64,000 nt of DNA. Origin: HXMU1420-13 sp034669965 (GTDB lineage Bacteria; Bacteroidota; Rhodothermia; Balneolales; Balneolaceae). The stretch spans positions 329,997 through 393,996 of the forward strand of contig JAXMOK010000003.1 in assembly GCA_034669965.1 (NCBI GenBank), given 5' to 3'. Position numbers and translations under genes: made by a program. Positions within the stretch are counted from its first letter, which is position 1; the number at the start of each line of letters is the position of its first letter. Shown here piece after piece: positions 45,226-54,082 of this stretch. Under the pieces are notes generated by a model. That model had not been told where the DNA came from. It made no database searches and saw only the letters and a list, made by a program, of their open reading frames with translations.

Positions 45226-46369
45226 AACCTACGATATCATCATAGCAGGTGCCGGGCTCTCGGGACTAAGTCTTGCATGGTATTTAACCCAAGGAAATTA
45301 CTCGGGTAATATTTTACTGGTTGATAATAGCTTTGCGCCTTACAACAGTAAAACGTGGTGTTTTTGGGCCGATGAGAAACCATTTTTCCCTGAAATTGTT
45401 TACAAAAAATGGCGCAAAACCTATTTCTCTGCACTCAATTTTACCTCATTCTTATACATGACCAACTACGGTTATTACTGTATTCGTGAAAATGATTTTA
45501 AAGAACATGTATTAACTAAGCTCCGTAAGAAATCGAATGTTACGCTCTTGGAAGAAGGGATTCTCGATATTTATGGGAGTAAGAAAAAGGGAGTGTTAGT
45601 AACTAAAAACAGCGAGACGTTTGTTGCTGATTATATCTTCCAAAGTATCATAGTGCCGGATTCTGCCAAAAAGAATAAGTTAAAATACCCACTACTTCAG
45701 CACTTTTTTGGGATGGAAATTGAAACTGCTGACGGCACCTTTGATGCGAATACGTTTACCATTATGGATGTTGATGAAAGCTTTGATGATGGCTATGCAT
45801 TCATGTACGTGCTCCCCTTCGACCACAATCGCGCATTGATCGAATACACGGTTTTCTCTGAACATATTTTGAAGAAAAAGAAATACAAGAAAAAAATTCG
45901 AACGTATATTTCGGATAAATATGGTTTTGAAAAGAAAGAGTATAAAGTACGTCGTACTGAATTCGGTGCTATCCCAATGGATGACCGCCCTTTCGAACCT
46001 CAACTTGACAAGAATATCTACAACTTAGGTACCGTTGGTGGTTTAACAAAAGCAAGCACCGGTTATACCTTTACCCGCGTGCAACGCTACTCAAAATTAC
46101 TCGCACAGTCGTTGATTAAAGGCGAATCACCGTTGGCAGTAAACCCTTCGAAAGCACGATATCGCTATTATGATAAGTTATTGCTACACATTCTCTCAAA
46201 CTCAGTGGAAGACTCACACCGGGTATTTATGCATTTATTCAGAAATAATTCCATCGATGATTTGTTCAGTTTTTTAAACGAAGACGGCAGCATTGCGGAC
46301 GATTTAAAAATCATGAATAGCGTGCCCTACCTACCCTTTTTTAAAGCAATTGCGAATAATGTCGGATAA
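45215..46369 (+). CDS. crtY: Lycopene beta-cyclase
   Basis: A 384-residue FAD-dependent cyclase. N-terminal dinucleotide-binding motif IIAGAGLSGLSLAWYL, the family block SKTWCFW, and a C-terminal GGLTKASTGYTFTRVQ region diagnostic of CrtY-type cyclases. It forms beta-ionone rings on lycopene, so the organism likely makes cyclic carotenoids. No other crt genes are in the window. The start is TTG 45215 inside the end of the nitrilase gene, giving MKSKTYDIIIAGAG directly before the FAD motif. Overlap implies coupling, although a metabolic link with the nitrilase is not obvious. Confidence 0.92.
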   Translation: MKSKTYDIIIAGAGLSGLSLAWYLTQGNYSGNILLVDNSFAPYNSKTWCFWADEKPFFPEIVYKKWRKTYFSALNFTSFLYMTNYGYYCIRENDFKEHVLTKLRKKSNVTLLEEGILDIYGSKKKGVLVTKNSETFVADYIFQSIIVPDSAKKNKLKYPLLQHFFGMEIETADGTFDANTFTIMDVDESFDDGYAFMYVLPFDHNRALIEYTVFSEHILKKKKYKKKIRTYISDKYGFEKKEYKVRRTEFGAIPMDDRPFEPQLDKNIYNLGTVGGLTKASTGYTFTRVQRYSKLLAQSLIKGESPLAVNPSKARYRYYDKLLLHILSNSVEDSHRVFMHLFRNNSIDDLFSFLNEDGSIADDLKIMNSVPYLPFFKAIANNVG

Positions 46370-46429
46370 GTCGAAATACTTTATCTGAAATTCATAGTTG
46401 AATACTAATCTCCACCAAAAGCTTAACTA

Positions 46430-46440
46430 CTGGAGGTGAT
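46430..46440 (+). promoter_or_regulatory. Unusually strong Shine-Dalgarno before the flavodoxin gene
   Basis: GGAGGTGAT lies directly before the ATG at 46441, a near-complete match to the 16S anti-SD with about 4-5 bases of spacing. Most genes in this window have weak or no such site. Confidence 0.8.
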
Positions 46441-46914
46441 ATGAAGACACTGATCATATATGCAAGTAAGCATGGAACTACGAGTGAAATAGCAGAACGT
46501 GTTAGCCGATTAATCGGGATAAATAAGTGCCGAGTTGTAAATATAGATGAAGAAATTCTTCCTTCCTTATCCGAATTTGATACCGTAATTATTGGCGGAT
46601 CTATCTATTTCGGTAAGATTCAGAAAAAAATTCAACGTTTCTGTGAAATCTATGCCGAGGAGTTATTACAAAAACGAGTGGGTCTATTCATTTGCTGTAT
46701 GAAAAGGCAAGCTGAACGTGTTGAATTTAACAATGCCTTCCCTGCTATATTGATCGAGCATGCAACGGCAAAAGGTATTTTTGGCGGTGAATTCAAATTC
46801 GATAATCTCAATTTTGTAGAAAAAATGATTGTCAAAAAAAGTGTTGGTGTTGATAAATCTGTACGAAGAATCAATGCACAATCCATCAACCATTTTGCAA
46901 TTTTGATGCAGTGA
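46441..46914 (+). CDS. Flavodoxin-domain protein, HemG-like
   Basis: A 157-residue flavodoxin fold. FMN phosphate loop ASKHGTTSEIAERV at residues 9-22, GGSIYFGKIQKKIQRF near 55, and a C-terminal region equivalent to the protoporphyrinogen-oxidase HemG/flavodoxin_5 family. It could be a menaquinone-dependent protoporphyrinogen dehydrogenase or a general flavodoxin; at 157 residues it is slightly short for HemG. Monocistronic. An octamer array begins 42 bases after its stop. Confidence 0.82.
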   Translation: MKTLIIYASKHGTTSEIAERVSRLIGINKCRVVNIDEEILPSLSEFDTVIIGGSIYFGKIQKKIQRFCEIYAEELLQKRVGLFICCMKRQAERVEFNNAFPAILIEHATAKGIFGGEFKFDNLNFVEKMIVKKSVGVDKSVRRINAQSINHFAILMQ

Positions 46915-46956
46915 AAGATGCGTGGGGACAGAGGAGCAAAGGGGCAAAGGCACTAA

Positions 46957-46996
46957 GGGACTAAGGGACTAAGGGACTAAGGGACTAAGGGACTAA
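46957..46996. repeat. Octamer tandem array, five copies of GGGACTAA
   Basis: Five perfect copies preceded by degenerate ones (GGCACTAA, GGAGCAAA, GGGGCAAA). It is the same unit as the array at 24319-24366. Confidence 0.95.
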
Positions 46997-47008
46997 GTTA
47001 CAGATTTA

Positions 47009-47363
47009 CAAAGGAATGCGAGCTTTCAATTCAGGTCGTTTTTATCCATTAAAATCATCCTGCTGATCCTTCTCCGCGAGCCGGCAGATCAGAATGACCA
47101 AGATGTATTCGATCCAGCTTGAAACACATTAAAAAGTCTCCTCTGAATACCGACTTCAAAAAAGGGCCTTAGAATTATTGGCGGAAACAGAGAGTAGATA
47201 CTCGAAGCGTCCGCTAGCGGAGAATAATTCCACACAGGCTGGTACTTAATTAACCTTTTCGATAGAACGAAGACCATTGGAATTATTCAGCGAGAGGATC
47301 ACGAACCCGCCAAGAATTCGTAGCCTAGATCTTTTGGTACTTTTGCATCATGGCAAAAGTACG
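47009..47363. repeat. Long direct repeat, copy A (left flank of the accessory segment)
   Basis: About 330 bases collinear with 62941-63268, including an ungapped 205-base core (47131-47335 against 63064-63268) with only two mismatches by eye. It ends with the palindrome GTACTTTTGC-ATCATG-GCAAAAGTAC, present in both copies. Its peptide-coding potential (a 62-residue minus frame) is shared only because the DNA is shared. Recombination between A and B would excise or amplify about 16 kb. Confidence 0.93.
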
Positions 47364-47977
47364 TAAATAAACCATAATCGATAAGATTGAGGTATAACCG
47401 AATAGATGCTAGAGCTTGGGAGCGAATGCGAGTGCTACCACAGAGTCACTTACAACTATCACATTCCGTCACCGCGGGCTTGATCCGCTGTCTCCCATTG
47501 AAACTCAAGATGCCGGATCAAGTCCGGCATGACTAGTGGACTGTATTACCAACGTTGACGTTAGGAACGTGGAAAATAGAAGCTGGAGCCTGCCTTTGCC
47601 GGCAGGCTGGCTTCCGGAATGCGTTGCCCAATCTAGAGCTTGGGAATGAGGGGAACGAGGGGAATCAGAGTTACAGAGTGACAAAGGCACAGAGTTACAA
47701 AAGTACGTGGAAAAGCTACGATCCCACCGTCGTTAGCCAGAATTGAGATCACCGCGTCGAGTACGACATCGTCTTTAGTTGCTACATCAACTCCTTGTGA
47801 TGACCACTAAAAAAACTTCCAAATAGCTCAAAACCCTGCTGATCCTTCGATTTCACTCAGGATGACTGACTTTGATACAATACAGAATCCCAGTAAAAAA
47901 GCCTCCCTCTCCTATTGTAGGAGAGGGAACAAGGGTGAGGTCATTAATTTGGACCGGAATTCCGATATGATACTAAT
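47364..47977. other. Gene-free mosaic of short palindromic repeats
   Basis: No gene seen. It contains the palindrome GATGCCGGATCAAGTCCGGCATG (47509-47531), a TTGCCGGCAGG hairpin near 47600, octamer-type degenerate repeats near 47660-47700, and a CCCTCTCCT...AGGAGAGGG hairpin at about 47900-47930 repeated near 62870-62890. These resemble REP-like intergenic elements. The preceding 46915-47008 stretch is the octamer array. Confidence 0.8.
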
Positions 47978-48829
47978 CTAGAATTTTATCGCAATTTTAA
48001 ATGCTCTTCCGGTAACGCGATTATCAAAAAACAACTCATCATTTGTTTGATCTAAGGAAGTTAATACACTTCCATTATTCGATAGTGTATTCCCTACCTG
48101 ATCCTGATAAAACCCGCGCAGATTTCTTTGTGTAAACCACTCCCACGAATAACCAATAAAAATCTGATCACTTAATCGATAACCTATCCCAATTCCTCCG
48201 TCAATACCCTTATTAAACGAAGTCGTTTGGTTATCACCTGATAATTCAATCAAATTGAGATTTACTATCATTCCGGTGTTCCTGCGAAGATTCGCCCATA
48301 ATCTTGCAGCTCGATTTACCATCGTTGGCTCATTTCCACCTACTGCTTTTAACCACTCCACTCTATTCTTAAGCCTTTCGTTATTTGCAAAAGGAAAGAT
48401 GTTTAACTGCGTCGAGATGATAAAGCTAGAGTTAGGCAGTTTATCCCTTTGTAAGGTGGTATCAGAGGCGATATGGTATTCAAACTGATCATTTTTAGCT
48501 ACGCGTGGCCCTAAACTAACACTCACTGTTACTGCATTAATTTTATCCAGCCGTTTAATGATTTCTTCATTAGCCAATTTATTTCGTTCATCAGCTTCGA
48601 TTGCTACTTTCTCTTCTTCGCTCAATTTACGCCCCAAAAGCAATTCAAGGTCTTTCACTCTATTCTCTACTCTTTTCGATAGTTCCGATTGTTCAACAGC
48701 AGCAGCAAATTCCGCTGAATTTTCACATTGAGATTGGTCGGATTTGCATTCATTACTTTGTGCTATGATATCGGCAGAGGTGCAAACGATAAATGCGAAG
48801 ATCAGATTTATTACGATTTTCATTCTCAT
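47978..48829 (-). CDS. Putative exported outer-membrane protein with coiled-coil N-terminus
   Basis: A 283-residue protein with a signal peptide (about 1-23, ...ADIIAQS; a second Met at residue 3 is an equally good start) and a Cys pair in NECKSDQSQCEN. A charged helical stretch (about 40-95, ENRVKDLELLLGRKLSEEEK) comes next, then a beta-rich domain ending in KIAIKF, as in small outer-membrane barrels. I do not recognise the family. It is the first gene inside the left direct repeat, with no operon partner. Confidence 0.75.
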   Translation of the reverse strand: MRMKIVINLIFAFIVCTSADIIAQSNECKSDQSQCENSAEFAAAVEQSELSKRVENRVKDLELLLGRKLSEEEKVAIEADERNKLANEEIIKRLDKINAVTVSVSLGPRVAKNDQFEYHIASDTTLQRDKLPNSSFIISTQLNIFPFANNERLKNRVEWLKAVGGNEPTMVNRAARLWANLRRNTGMIVNLNLIELSGDNQTTSFNKGIDGGIGIGYRLSDQIFIGYSWEWFTQRNLRGFYQDQVGNTLSNNGSVLTSLDQTNDELFFDNRVTGRAFKIAIKF

Positions 48830-49352
48830 AACCCACTCCCTTTTATTATTTCCAGATTACATTCTAGATCGTCATTAATTTGACCATACACACTGCATGA
48901 ATATGCTGATCTGCTATCTTTAAATAAATCCCGATTATTTCGGTAGCTGAGTGAATGGTGGTTTTTAATACTTAATGCGCTACTCCAAAAACCGGCCTAA
49001 GTGGTTCATGCGCTTGCTTAGAGCAGAATTGGATAGAGGGACAGAGGGACAAAGGGGTAGAGGCGCTAAGGGACAGAGTTACATAGAAACGCGAGTGTTC
49101 AGTTAAGTTCATTTTCAGCCTTACTAGTTCAAGCACCCGCTTGGAGCAGAATGTTTTGTTCAACCGCGCAAGCGGAAGCGAGTGCCAGATGGGAACGAGG
49201 ATCAGGTCTTACAAATAGAATAACTAGCATTAAAAAAGGTAATATTGAAATAAAATCGGAGTGGAGCAGCCTGTTCGTATTACGGAGTGGAGCTACGTAA
49301 TGAGAATAATTGGGTTATTTTTGATGTTGAGACACAAATGAGACCCGCTCAT
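48830..49352. other. 523-bp spacer without a gene
   Basis: No supported gene. It holds degenerate octamer repeats (GAGGGACA/GGGACAGA, about 49035-49075) and short CCGGCCTAAG- and GCTTGCTTAGAGCAG-type duplications (around 49010 and 49140). The composition becomes clearly AT-richer from about 49320 onward. Confidence 0.65.
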
Positions 49353-50228
49353 CTACGAACTGGGAAATAATTTTGAGAAAATGATTTTGTCTTTTTTATT
49401 GTCATATGAAATCTCGAGATTGATTTTTTTCAAGTTATGTTCATTATCAAAAAACCACTCCGAAAATTCAACAGACTTGTCTTTAATTTCGTTAGGAATC
49501 GGAACTACACTATCAGTGATATCAATTCCTTTTTCTAAATATGCATTTTGAATATCCACCATTGGTCCAACAATTACATCAGGAATGTTAGACAAGTCAG
49601 CCAATATCAAGTCTTCATTATCTAAGTCAGGATCGATTAAATGATATTCAAAGTCATTCTTATTCGTATAGAGACTAATAATTTCGAAGAAATACTGTAT
49701 TGCAAGAGTTTTTCTCGACGAGTTGTTTAGTAAATTATCATTGTCTGGCACCCATTTTAATGATTTTATTTCGCTCCGTATTTCAGATACTATTAGGGCT
49801 ACGAGATGGCTTAATAGTTCCAATTTCTGAAATTCATTGAATTTAAACGTGTTTGATTCTGAAGCTTTTGACCAATTCTTATAAGAATCTTTACTTATAG
49901 AATCATAGCTAGGGTGAACAACGAAATTGAATAAGACTCCATTTATTGTATTTGCAGAATTGAGATATGAAAGATGAGTAACTCTGGAAAAACTCTTTGG
50001 ATTTAATTTTTTATAGTTTATTTCTTGCCCAACTCTTTTATGTTCTTTTCGAGTAGTTTTATTGTGATATAAAAAAGATTGAACGCTGTCAAGATCAGCT
50101 AACACAAACGAAAGGCCCCAATATTCAATATTATTTCTTTTTTCTCGAAAGTCACTAGCAATAATAACATCACTTGATAGGTGTAGGTATTGTTCGATGT
50201 ATGGATAATGATCTAGTATTGTATTCAC
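49353..50228 (-). CDS. Unknown protein divergent from the Septu-like pair
   Basis: A 291-residue soluble, AT-rich-coded protein; I do not recognise a family. The N-terminus (IIASDFREKRNNIEYWGLSFVLADL) and a mostly helical middle (FNEFQKLELLSHLVALIVSEIRSEIK, about 125-150) precede an acidic region with hydrophobic strands (DPDLDNEDLILADLSNIPDVIVGPMVD). No signal peptide or membrane helix is visible. Divergent from the ATPase gene across 183 bases, and sharing its AT-rich character, it was probably acquired with the defence genes and may be accessory to them; that is positional inference only. Confidence 0.75.
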   Translation of the reverse strand: MNTILDHYPYIEQYLHLSSDVIIASDFREKRNNIEYWGLSFVLADLDSVQSFLYHNKTTRKEHKRVGQEINYKKLNPKSFSRVTHLSYLNSANTINGVLFNFVVHPSYDSISKDSYKNWSKASESNTFKFNEFQKLELLSHLVALIVSEIRSEIKSLKWVPDNDNLLNNSSRKTLAIQYFFEIISLYTNKNDFEYHLIDPDLDNEDLILADLSNIPDVIVGPMVDIQNAYLEKGIDITDSVVPIPNEIKDKSVEFSEWFFDNEHNLKKINLEISYDNKKDKIIFSKLFPSS

Positions 50229-50411
50229 TAAAATACTAGATAAACATCTACAATATGTGTTGGGTCTATTTTCCAGGGGTTTTCTAATTACCTAAATAAA
50301 GATTGTTGGCTATTATAATTTAATAGTAATATGAATAGATTGATTGTTTATTGCTAATATATTCTATTTATTAAAGATACATTTTCTAATTTGTGTCTGT
50401 TATCTAGGATT

Positions 50412-52361
50412 ATGAGAATAGTAGCTATTTATATAGATGAACATGATTACATGTTTAATGCACCTCAGACAATCAATTTTGGAGGGAGGTATCTTTACAG
50501 CTTTGAAGATACTGATAAAGGTTTAAACGTTAGTAGAGCTGAAAATTCACAATTTATAGAGGGTTTTTTTCAGTTAACTAATTGTGATACTGTTTTGACA
50601 AACATCAGTGCAATAGTTGGTCAAAATGGAAGTGGAAAATCGACAATTTTAGATATCATCAGGTCAGTATTTATAAATTCTATTTTTGCATTACCACAAT
50701 GTAAGAAGCTTATCCTTTGCGAAAGAATTAATGATCATAAACCGACACTTCTAATTAATGATTTTGGTGAGGTCCACTTTACAAATAGCGATGAAAAGCT
50801 ACAATTGGAAAATACGTCTCAGAAACTAACTTCAATTTATTACTCTCCACATTTTGATTATAAATATAATCGAAACTTTGATGACTACGATAAATTTGAT
50901 ATTTCATTTGATAAAATTCTGGAACAAGATTTAAGTGAAATATTTGAGACTAGCTCTTCCGAGAACGGTCTTCCCTATTCTCCCAATCAAGAGTTACTTT
51001 TTAGAAACTCTATAAGACAAATTGAATTTTTAAGCTCAGAATTAGTAAAAGAAAAAGAAATTTTTAAAGACTTATTTCAATTACCGGAACATGATGACCC
51101 ACTAATCGAATTTAGAGGATATAATGAGAATGAGAAAGATTGGAATACACCATACACTTTTCGAACCTTTATTAATGGCATTAAAGAAAAAACAAAGAAA
51201 GAACTAGATGATTGGCATAAAGTAAGAGACACAAAGAAGCTCGATCAAATTGAAGTACATAAGTACCTATTAAAAAGACATGTAGTAAAGTTTACAATCA
51301 TCTTGATACACAGAATTTTTGAAAGGTCAAACAATTTTCTGCATGAAGGTGATATCATCAGTGATGAGCTAAAGAAAGAGTTTGAAGAACAGGATGCAAT
51401 TAGTTCCTTATTGCTGTTAATTAAAACAATATCTATTTCAGGTAAAAAAGTTTTTTCCTATGCTGTTGCAGATCAATTATTTAGAAAACTTTATGAACTC
51501 ATAGATAATGTTAGCAACGAAAATGAAATAACTCAATTTTCGTTACGAATGAAAAAGGAAGATGCGGTTGAACTGTTAGTCTTACAGAAAAACTTTATTA
51601 GTGATCTAAATAGATATTATTATTTACTTAGAAATGACAAAGAAGATGCAGTTTATCAAGAATATCATAAGGTTGATGGGTTTATATTTTATCAGCCATT
51701 TTCTAAAAATTTAAGCTCAGGAGAGCACGCTATTCTAAATCTATTTTCCAGACTATATAGTTTTATTGATATAAACTTAAAAAAAATTAAGTACAGAGAA
51801 CTAAAAGATCACTTTGTATTATTACTTGATGAAGCAGATCTATCCTTTCACCCATCTTGGAAGAAAAAATATGTAATGGCTTTGCTTTCTACTATACCAT
51901 ACTTCTTTGATGAATTAGAGGATAAACCATCAGTCCAGATAATTTTCACAACTCATGATCCATTAACACTTTCTGATATACCTAATTCCAACGTAGTCTA
52001 TCTAAATAGTAATAAAGAAAATCAAGAGACATCAGTCTTAGGCATAGACGATGCAGACAGGCCCCAAAAAACTTTTGGCGCAAATATATCTGATCTTCTT
52101 GCGGATTCTTTTTTTATAGAGGATTCGTTAATAGGTGATTTTGCAAAGGAGCAAATCACTAATACTATTGATTGGCTAAAGAGAAAAGCGGACAAGGACA
52201 ATTATCAGTTTTATAAGTCGCTTATCTCATTAATTGATGAGCCAATAGTAAAAAGAAAACTCTTCGAAATGTATGATCACAAAATGGGTACTAAAATAGA
52301 GAAAGTTTTTATTGAGGAAGAAATTAGAAAACTTCAAAATCGACTCGATAAGCTTAATTGA
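50412..52361 (+). CDS. AAA/RecF-like ATPase of a Septu-like (PtuA-type) defence pair
   Basis: 649 residues from ATG 50412, preceded by TAGGAT; the frame extends to an upstream non-ATG codon without support. SMC/RecF-like ATPase: Walker A GQNGSGKST (about 76-84), a long helical insertion (about 200-440), signature NLSSGEHAIL (about 435), Walker B FVLLLDEADLSFHPSW (about 475) and a switch His in FTTHDPL. The HNH gene follows one base after the stop. An ATPase of this kind next to an HNH nuclease is the Septu (PtuA-PtuB) arrangement, also found in some retron effectors. No reverse transcriptase is nearby, so stand-alone Septu or an analogue is most likely. Codon use is AT-rich. Confidence 0.8.
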   Translation: MRIVAIYIDEHDYMFNAPQTINFGGRYLYSFEDTDKGLNVSRAENSQFIEGFFQLTNCDTVLTNISAIVGQNGSGKSTILDIIRSVFINSIFALPQCKKLILCERINDHKPTLLINDFGEVHFTNSDEKLQLENTSQKLTSIYYSPHFDYKYNRNFDDYDKFDISFDKILEQDLSEIFETSSSENGLPYSPNQELLFRNSIRQIEFLSSELVKEKEIFKDLFQLPEHDDPLIEFRGYNENEKDWNTPYTFRTFINGIKEKTKKELDDWHKVRDTKKLDQIEVHKYLLKRHVVKFTIILIHRIFERSNNFLHEGDIISDELKKEFEEQDAISSLLLLIKTISISGKKVFSYAVADQLFRKLYELIDNVSNENEITQFSLRMKKEDAVELLVLQKNFISDLNRYYYLLRNDKEDAVYQEYHKVDGFIFYQPFSKNLSSGEHAILNLFSRLYSFIDINLKKIKYRELKDHFVLLLDEADLSFHPSWKKKYVMALLSTIPYFFDELEDKPSVQIIFTTHDPLTLSDIPNSNVVYLNSNKENQETSVLGIDDADRPQKTFGANISDLLADSFFIEDSLIGDFAKEQITNTIDWLKRKADKDNYQFYKSLISLIDEPIVKRKLFEMYDHKMGTKIEKVFIEEEIRKLQNRLDKLN

Positions 52362-52362
52362 A

Positions 52363-53298
52363 ATGCTTTATTTGAATCCAAATAGTTTTAAAATTCAAAA
52401 AGCTAAAGAAGAATTTCATAATGAAATGGAGCTTTTTTTGATAAAAAGGTTCCTAAATTTTTATGAGAATAAAATGTCGAAATATGACAACAGCATCACG
52501 TTAAATACAATTTTCCAAACTTTAATTGAACCAAATATAGAGGTCATATTAACTGGTCAACCGCAAAATTTAATAAGACTCTCTGACAACTATAGTAGTC
52601 TTATTCAAAGTACTCCTAATTTGAAAACTGCTATTGAATACGTTTTTAGTTACAAAACCTTTATTCGTAAAACTGCATCTAGATATGATGCATATGATCT
52701 TGCAAATTCACTAGATATAAGAACATGTCCATATTGCAATAGAAGCTATACTACAGTAATTAGAAAAAAAAATGGAAAAAAAATCTCCAGACCCCAATTT
52801 GATCATTTTTTTGATAAATCAAGTCATCCATTGTTAGCTCTTTCATTTTTTAATTTAATTCCATCGTGCTCAATTTGTAATTCTACTGTAAAAGGTAGAA
52901 AACAGTTTACAATTAAAAGTCATCTTCACCCCTACTTAGACGATAATGTTGATCAAATTACTTTTTCCTTTAAATATTCAAATGAATCATTTACTGGAAT
53001 AGAAGTTGTTGTGATCACAGAGAATAATTCTAAAGCAAGTAAAACCGTTGAAGATTTTGCCATACAAGAAATCTATAATTCACATACAAATGAATTACAA
53101 GATCTGTTGAAAACTAGATTATTTTTTTCTCAGAACTATTTGCAGAATTTAAAAAACACTTTGTTAGTTGGACTGGATATAAGTGATGATGAGATGTATA
53201 GAATATTATTTGGAACTGAGTTTCAAACAAAGAATTTTCTAAATAGACCATTTAGTAAGTTTAAAAAAGATATACTTACTGAATTAGGAATAGCTTAG
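52363..53298 (+). CDS. HNH nuclease, PtuB-like partner of the upstream ATPase
   Basis: 311 residues from ATG 52363; an in-frame alternative start lies inside the ATPase gene. The HNH-type zinc region is at about 120-180: CPYCNRSY, then FDHFFDKSSHPLLALSFFNLIPSCSICN with a second Cys pair, followed by a His-bearing SHLHPYL. The DH, the N in FFNLIPSC and the two CxxC knuckles match the HNH/5 nuclease of PtuB-like effectors. It is the likely DNA-cutting toxin, held by the PtuA-like ATPase until phage is sensed. It is longer than many PtuB proteins because of a helical N-terminal ~110 residues. It ends one base before the convergent FRG gene. Confidence 0.78.
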   Translation: MLYLNPNSFKIQKAKEEFHNEMELFLIKRFLNFYENKMSKYDNSITLNTIFQTLIEPNIEVILTGQPQNLIRLSDNYSSLIQSTPNLKTAIEYVFSYKTFIRKTASRYDAYDLANSLDIRTCPYCNRSYTTVIRKKNGKKISRPQFDHFFDKSSHPLLALSFFNLIPSCSICNSTVKGRKQFTIKSHLHPYLDDNVDQITFSFKYSNESFTGIEVVVITENNSKASKTVEDFAIQEIYNSHTNELQDLLKTRLFFSQNYLQNLKNTLLVGLDISDDEMYRILFGTEFQTKNFLNRPFSKFKKDILTELGIA

Positions 53299-53299
53299 T

Positions 53300-54082
53300 C
53301 TATTCTCCAAAAAGATAGTTTCTATTAATTCCTTTTTCATCAAGCATTTGCAGTACCGGTACCCTATCGGATCCGGGTATAATAAATTTAAACAATGATG
53401 GAGCTAACTTTGGATTCTTTTCAAAATGTTCTTCATGAGATATAAATGCAAAACGGTTGTTTGAGTCGTTATGTATAGCGCAAACAGTATAAATTGCTTC
53501 CTGTTTAAAGTGACGGTTAATTTTTTCCGATCCTATTGGATCTAATCTATATATCAAGGGATGTGAATCCTGACCTGATAACTCCTTATTGTCATTGTTA
53601 AATTTATAGACAAATAAGGCAACATCACCAATAAATGGGGTGCTTAAAGCAAACCAAAGAGCAATATCAAGATTGGTAGTCCAATCAAGCAGTGGAGATG
53701 GTATTCCAAACTGTCTTGCCTCTATCCAACTTAAACCAATTTCTTGGATGTAGAATGGGACTATTGAGTCAATCTTATCGTATTCATCTAATAGTTTGAC
53801 TAATTTATTCTTAGCTTTGAAATTTTCTAAAACGTATTTTCTAGACCATTCTAATCGGCTATCTTTATATAAATGGTTGTAAAGTTCTAGTGAATAAGAC
53901 GTGCGATTATATGACTTATTTGAGTGTCTCAAAAGAGTGCTTTCAAGTTTCCATTCAGAATTAGCATGACCACGAAAATAATAACGGGTCTGCATAAGTG
54001 GATCAGCCTGAATGCTAAGCTTTAGCTGTCTAAACTTTTCTTTAAAGTCATCAAAGCTTTTACAGTCTACTATCTCCATCAC
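53300..54082 (-). CDS. FRG-domain protein
   Basis: A 260-residue protein with the full FRG signature: YFRGHANSEWKLESTLLR at about 33-50, and ARQFGIPSPLLDWTTNLDIALWFAL at about 122-146 (the family has RQHGLPTRLLDWT..ALYFA). FRG domains are common in phage-defence neighbourhoods; their activity is not settled. Its start codon overlaps the hsdR stop (ATGA-type, 4 bases), so it is translated with hsdR and forms the last gene of the type I operon. A role as toxin, sensor or effector of that locus is inference. Confidence 0.88.
   Translation of the reverse strand: MMEIVDCKSFDDFKEKFRQLKLSIQADPLMQTRYYFRGHANSEWKLESTLLRHSNKSYNRTSYSLELYNHLYKDSRLEWSRKYVLENFKAKNKLVKLLDEYDKIDSIVPFYIQEIGLSWIEARQFGIPSPLLDWTTNLDIALWFALSTPFIGDVALFVYKFNNDNKELSGQDSHPLIYRLDPIGSEKINRHFKQEAIYTVCAIHNDSNNRFAFISHEEHFEKNPKLAPSLFKFIIPGSDRVPVLQMLDEKGINRNYLFGE

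Noticed and set aside
47089..47277. 62-residue minus-strand frame repeated at 62974-63210
   Set aside because: The peptide match follows from near-identical DNA in the two direct repeats; beyond the repeat the frames diverge at once. Not enough evidence of coding selection.
50229..50411. Retron msr/msd or reverse transcriptase feeding the ATPase-HNH pair
   Set aside because: The spacer is only 183 bases and no RT-like protein lies nearby.
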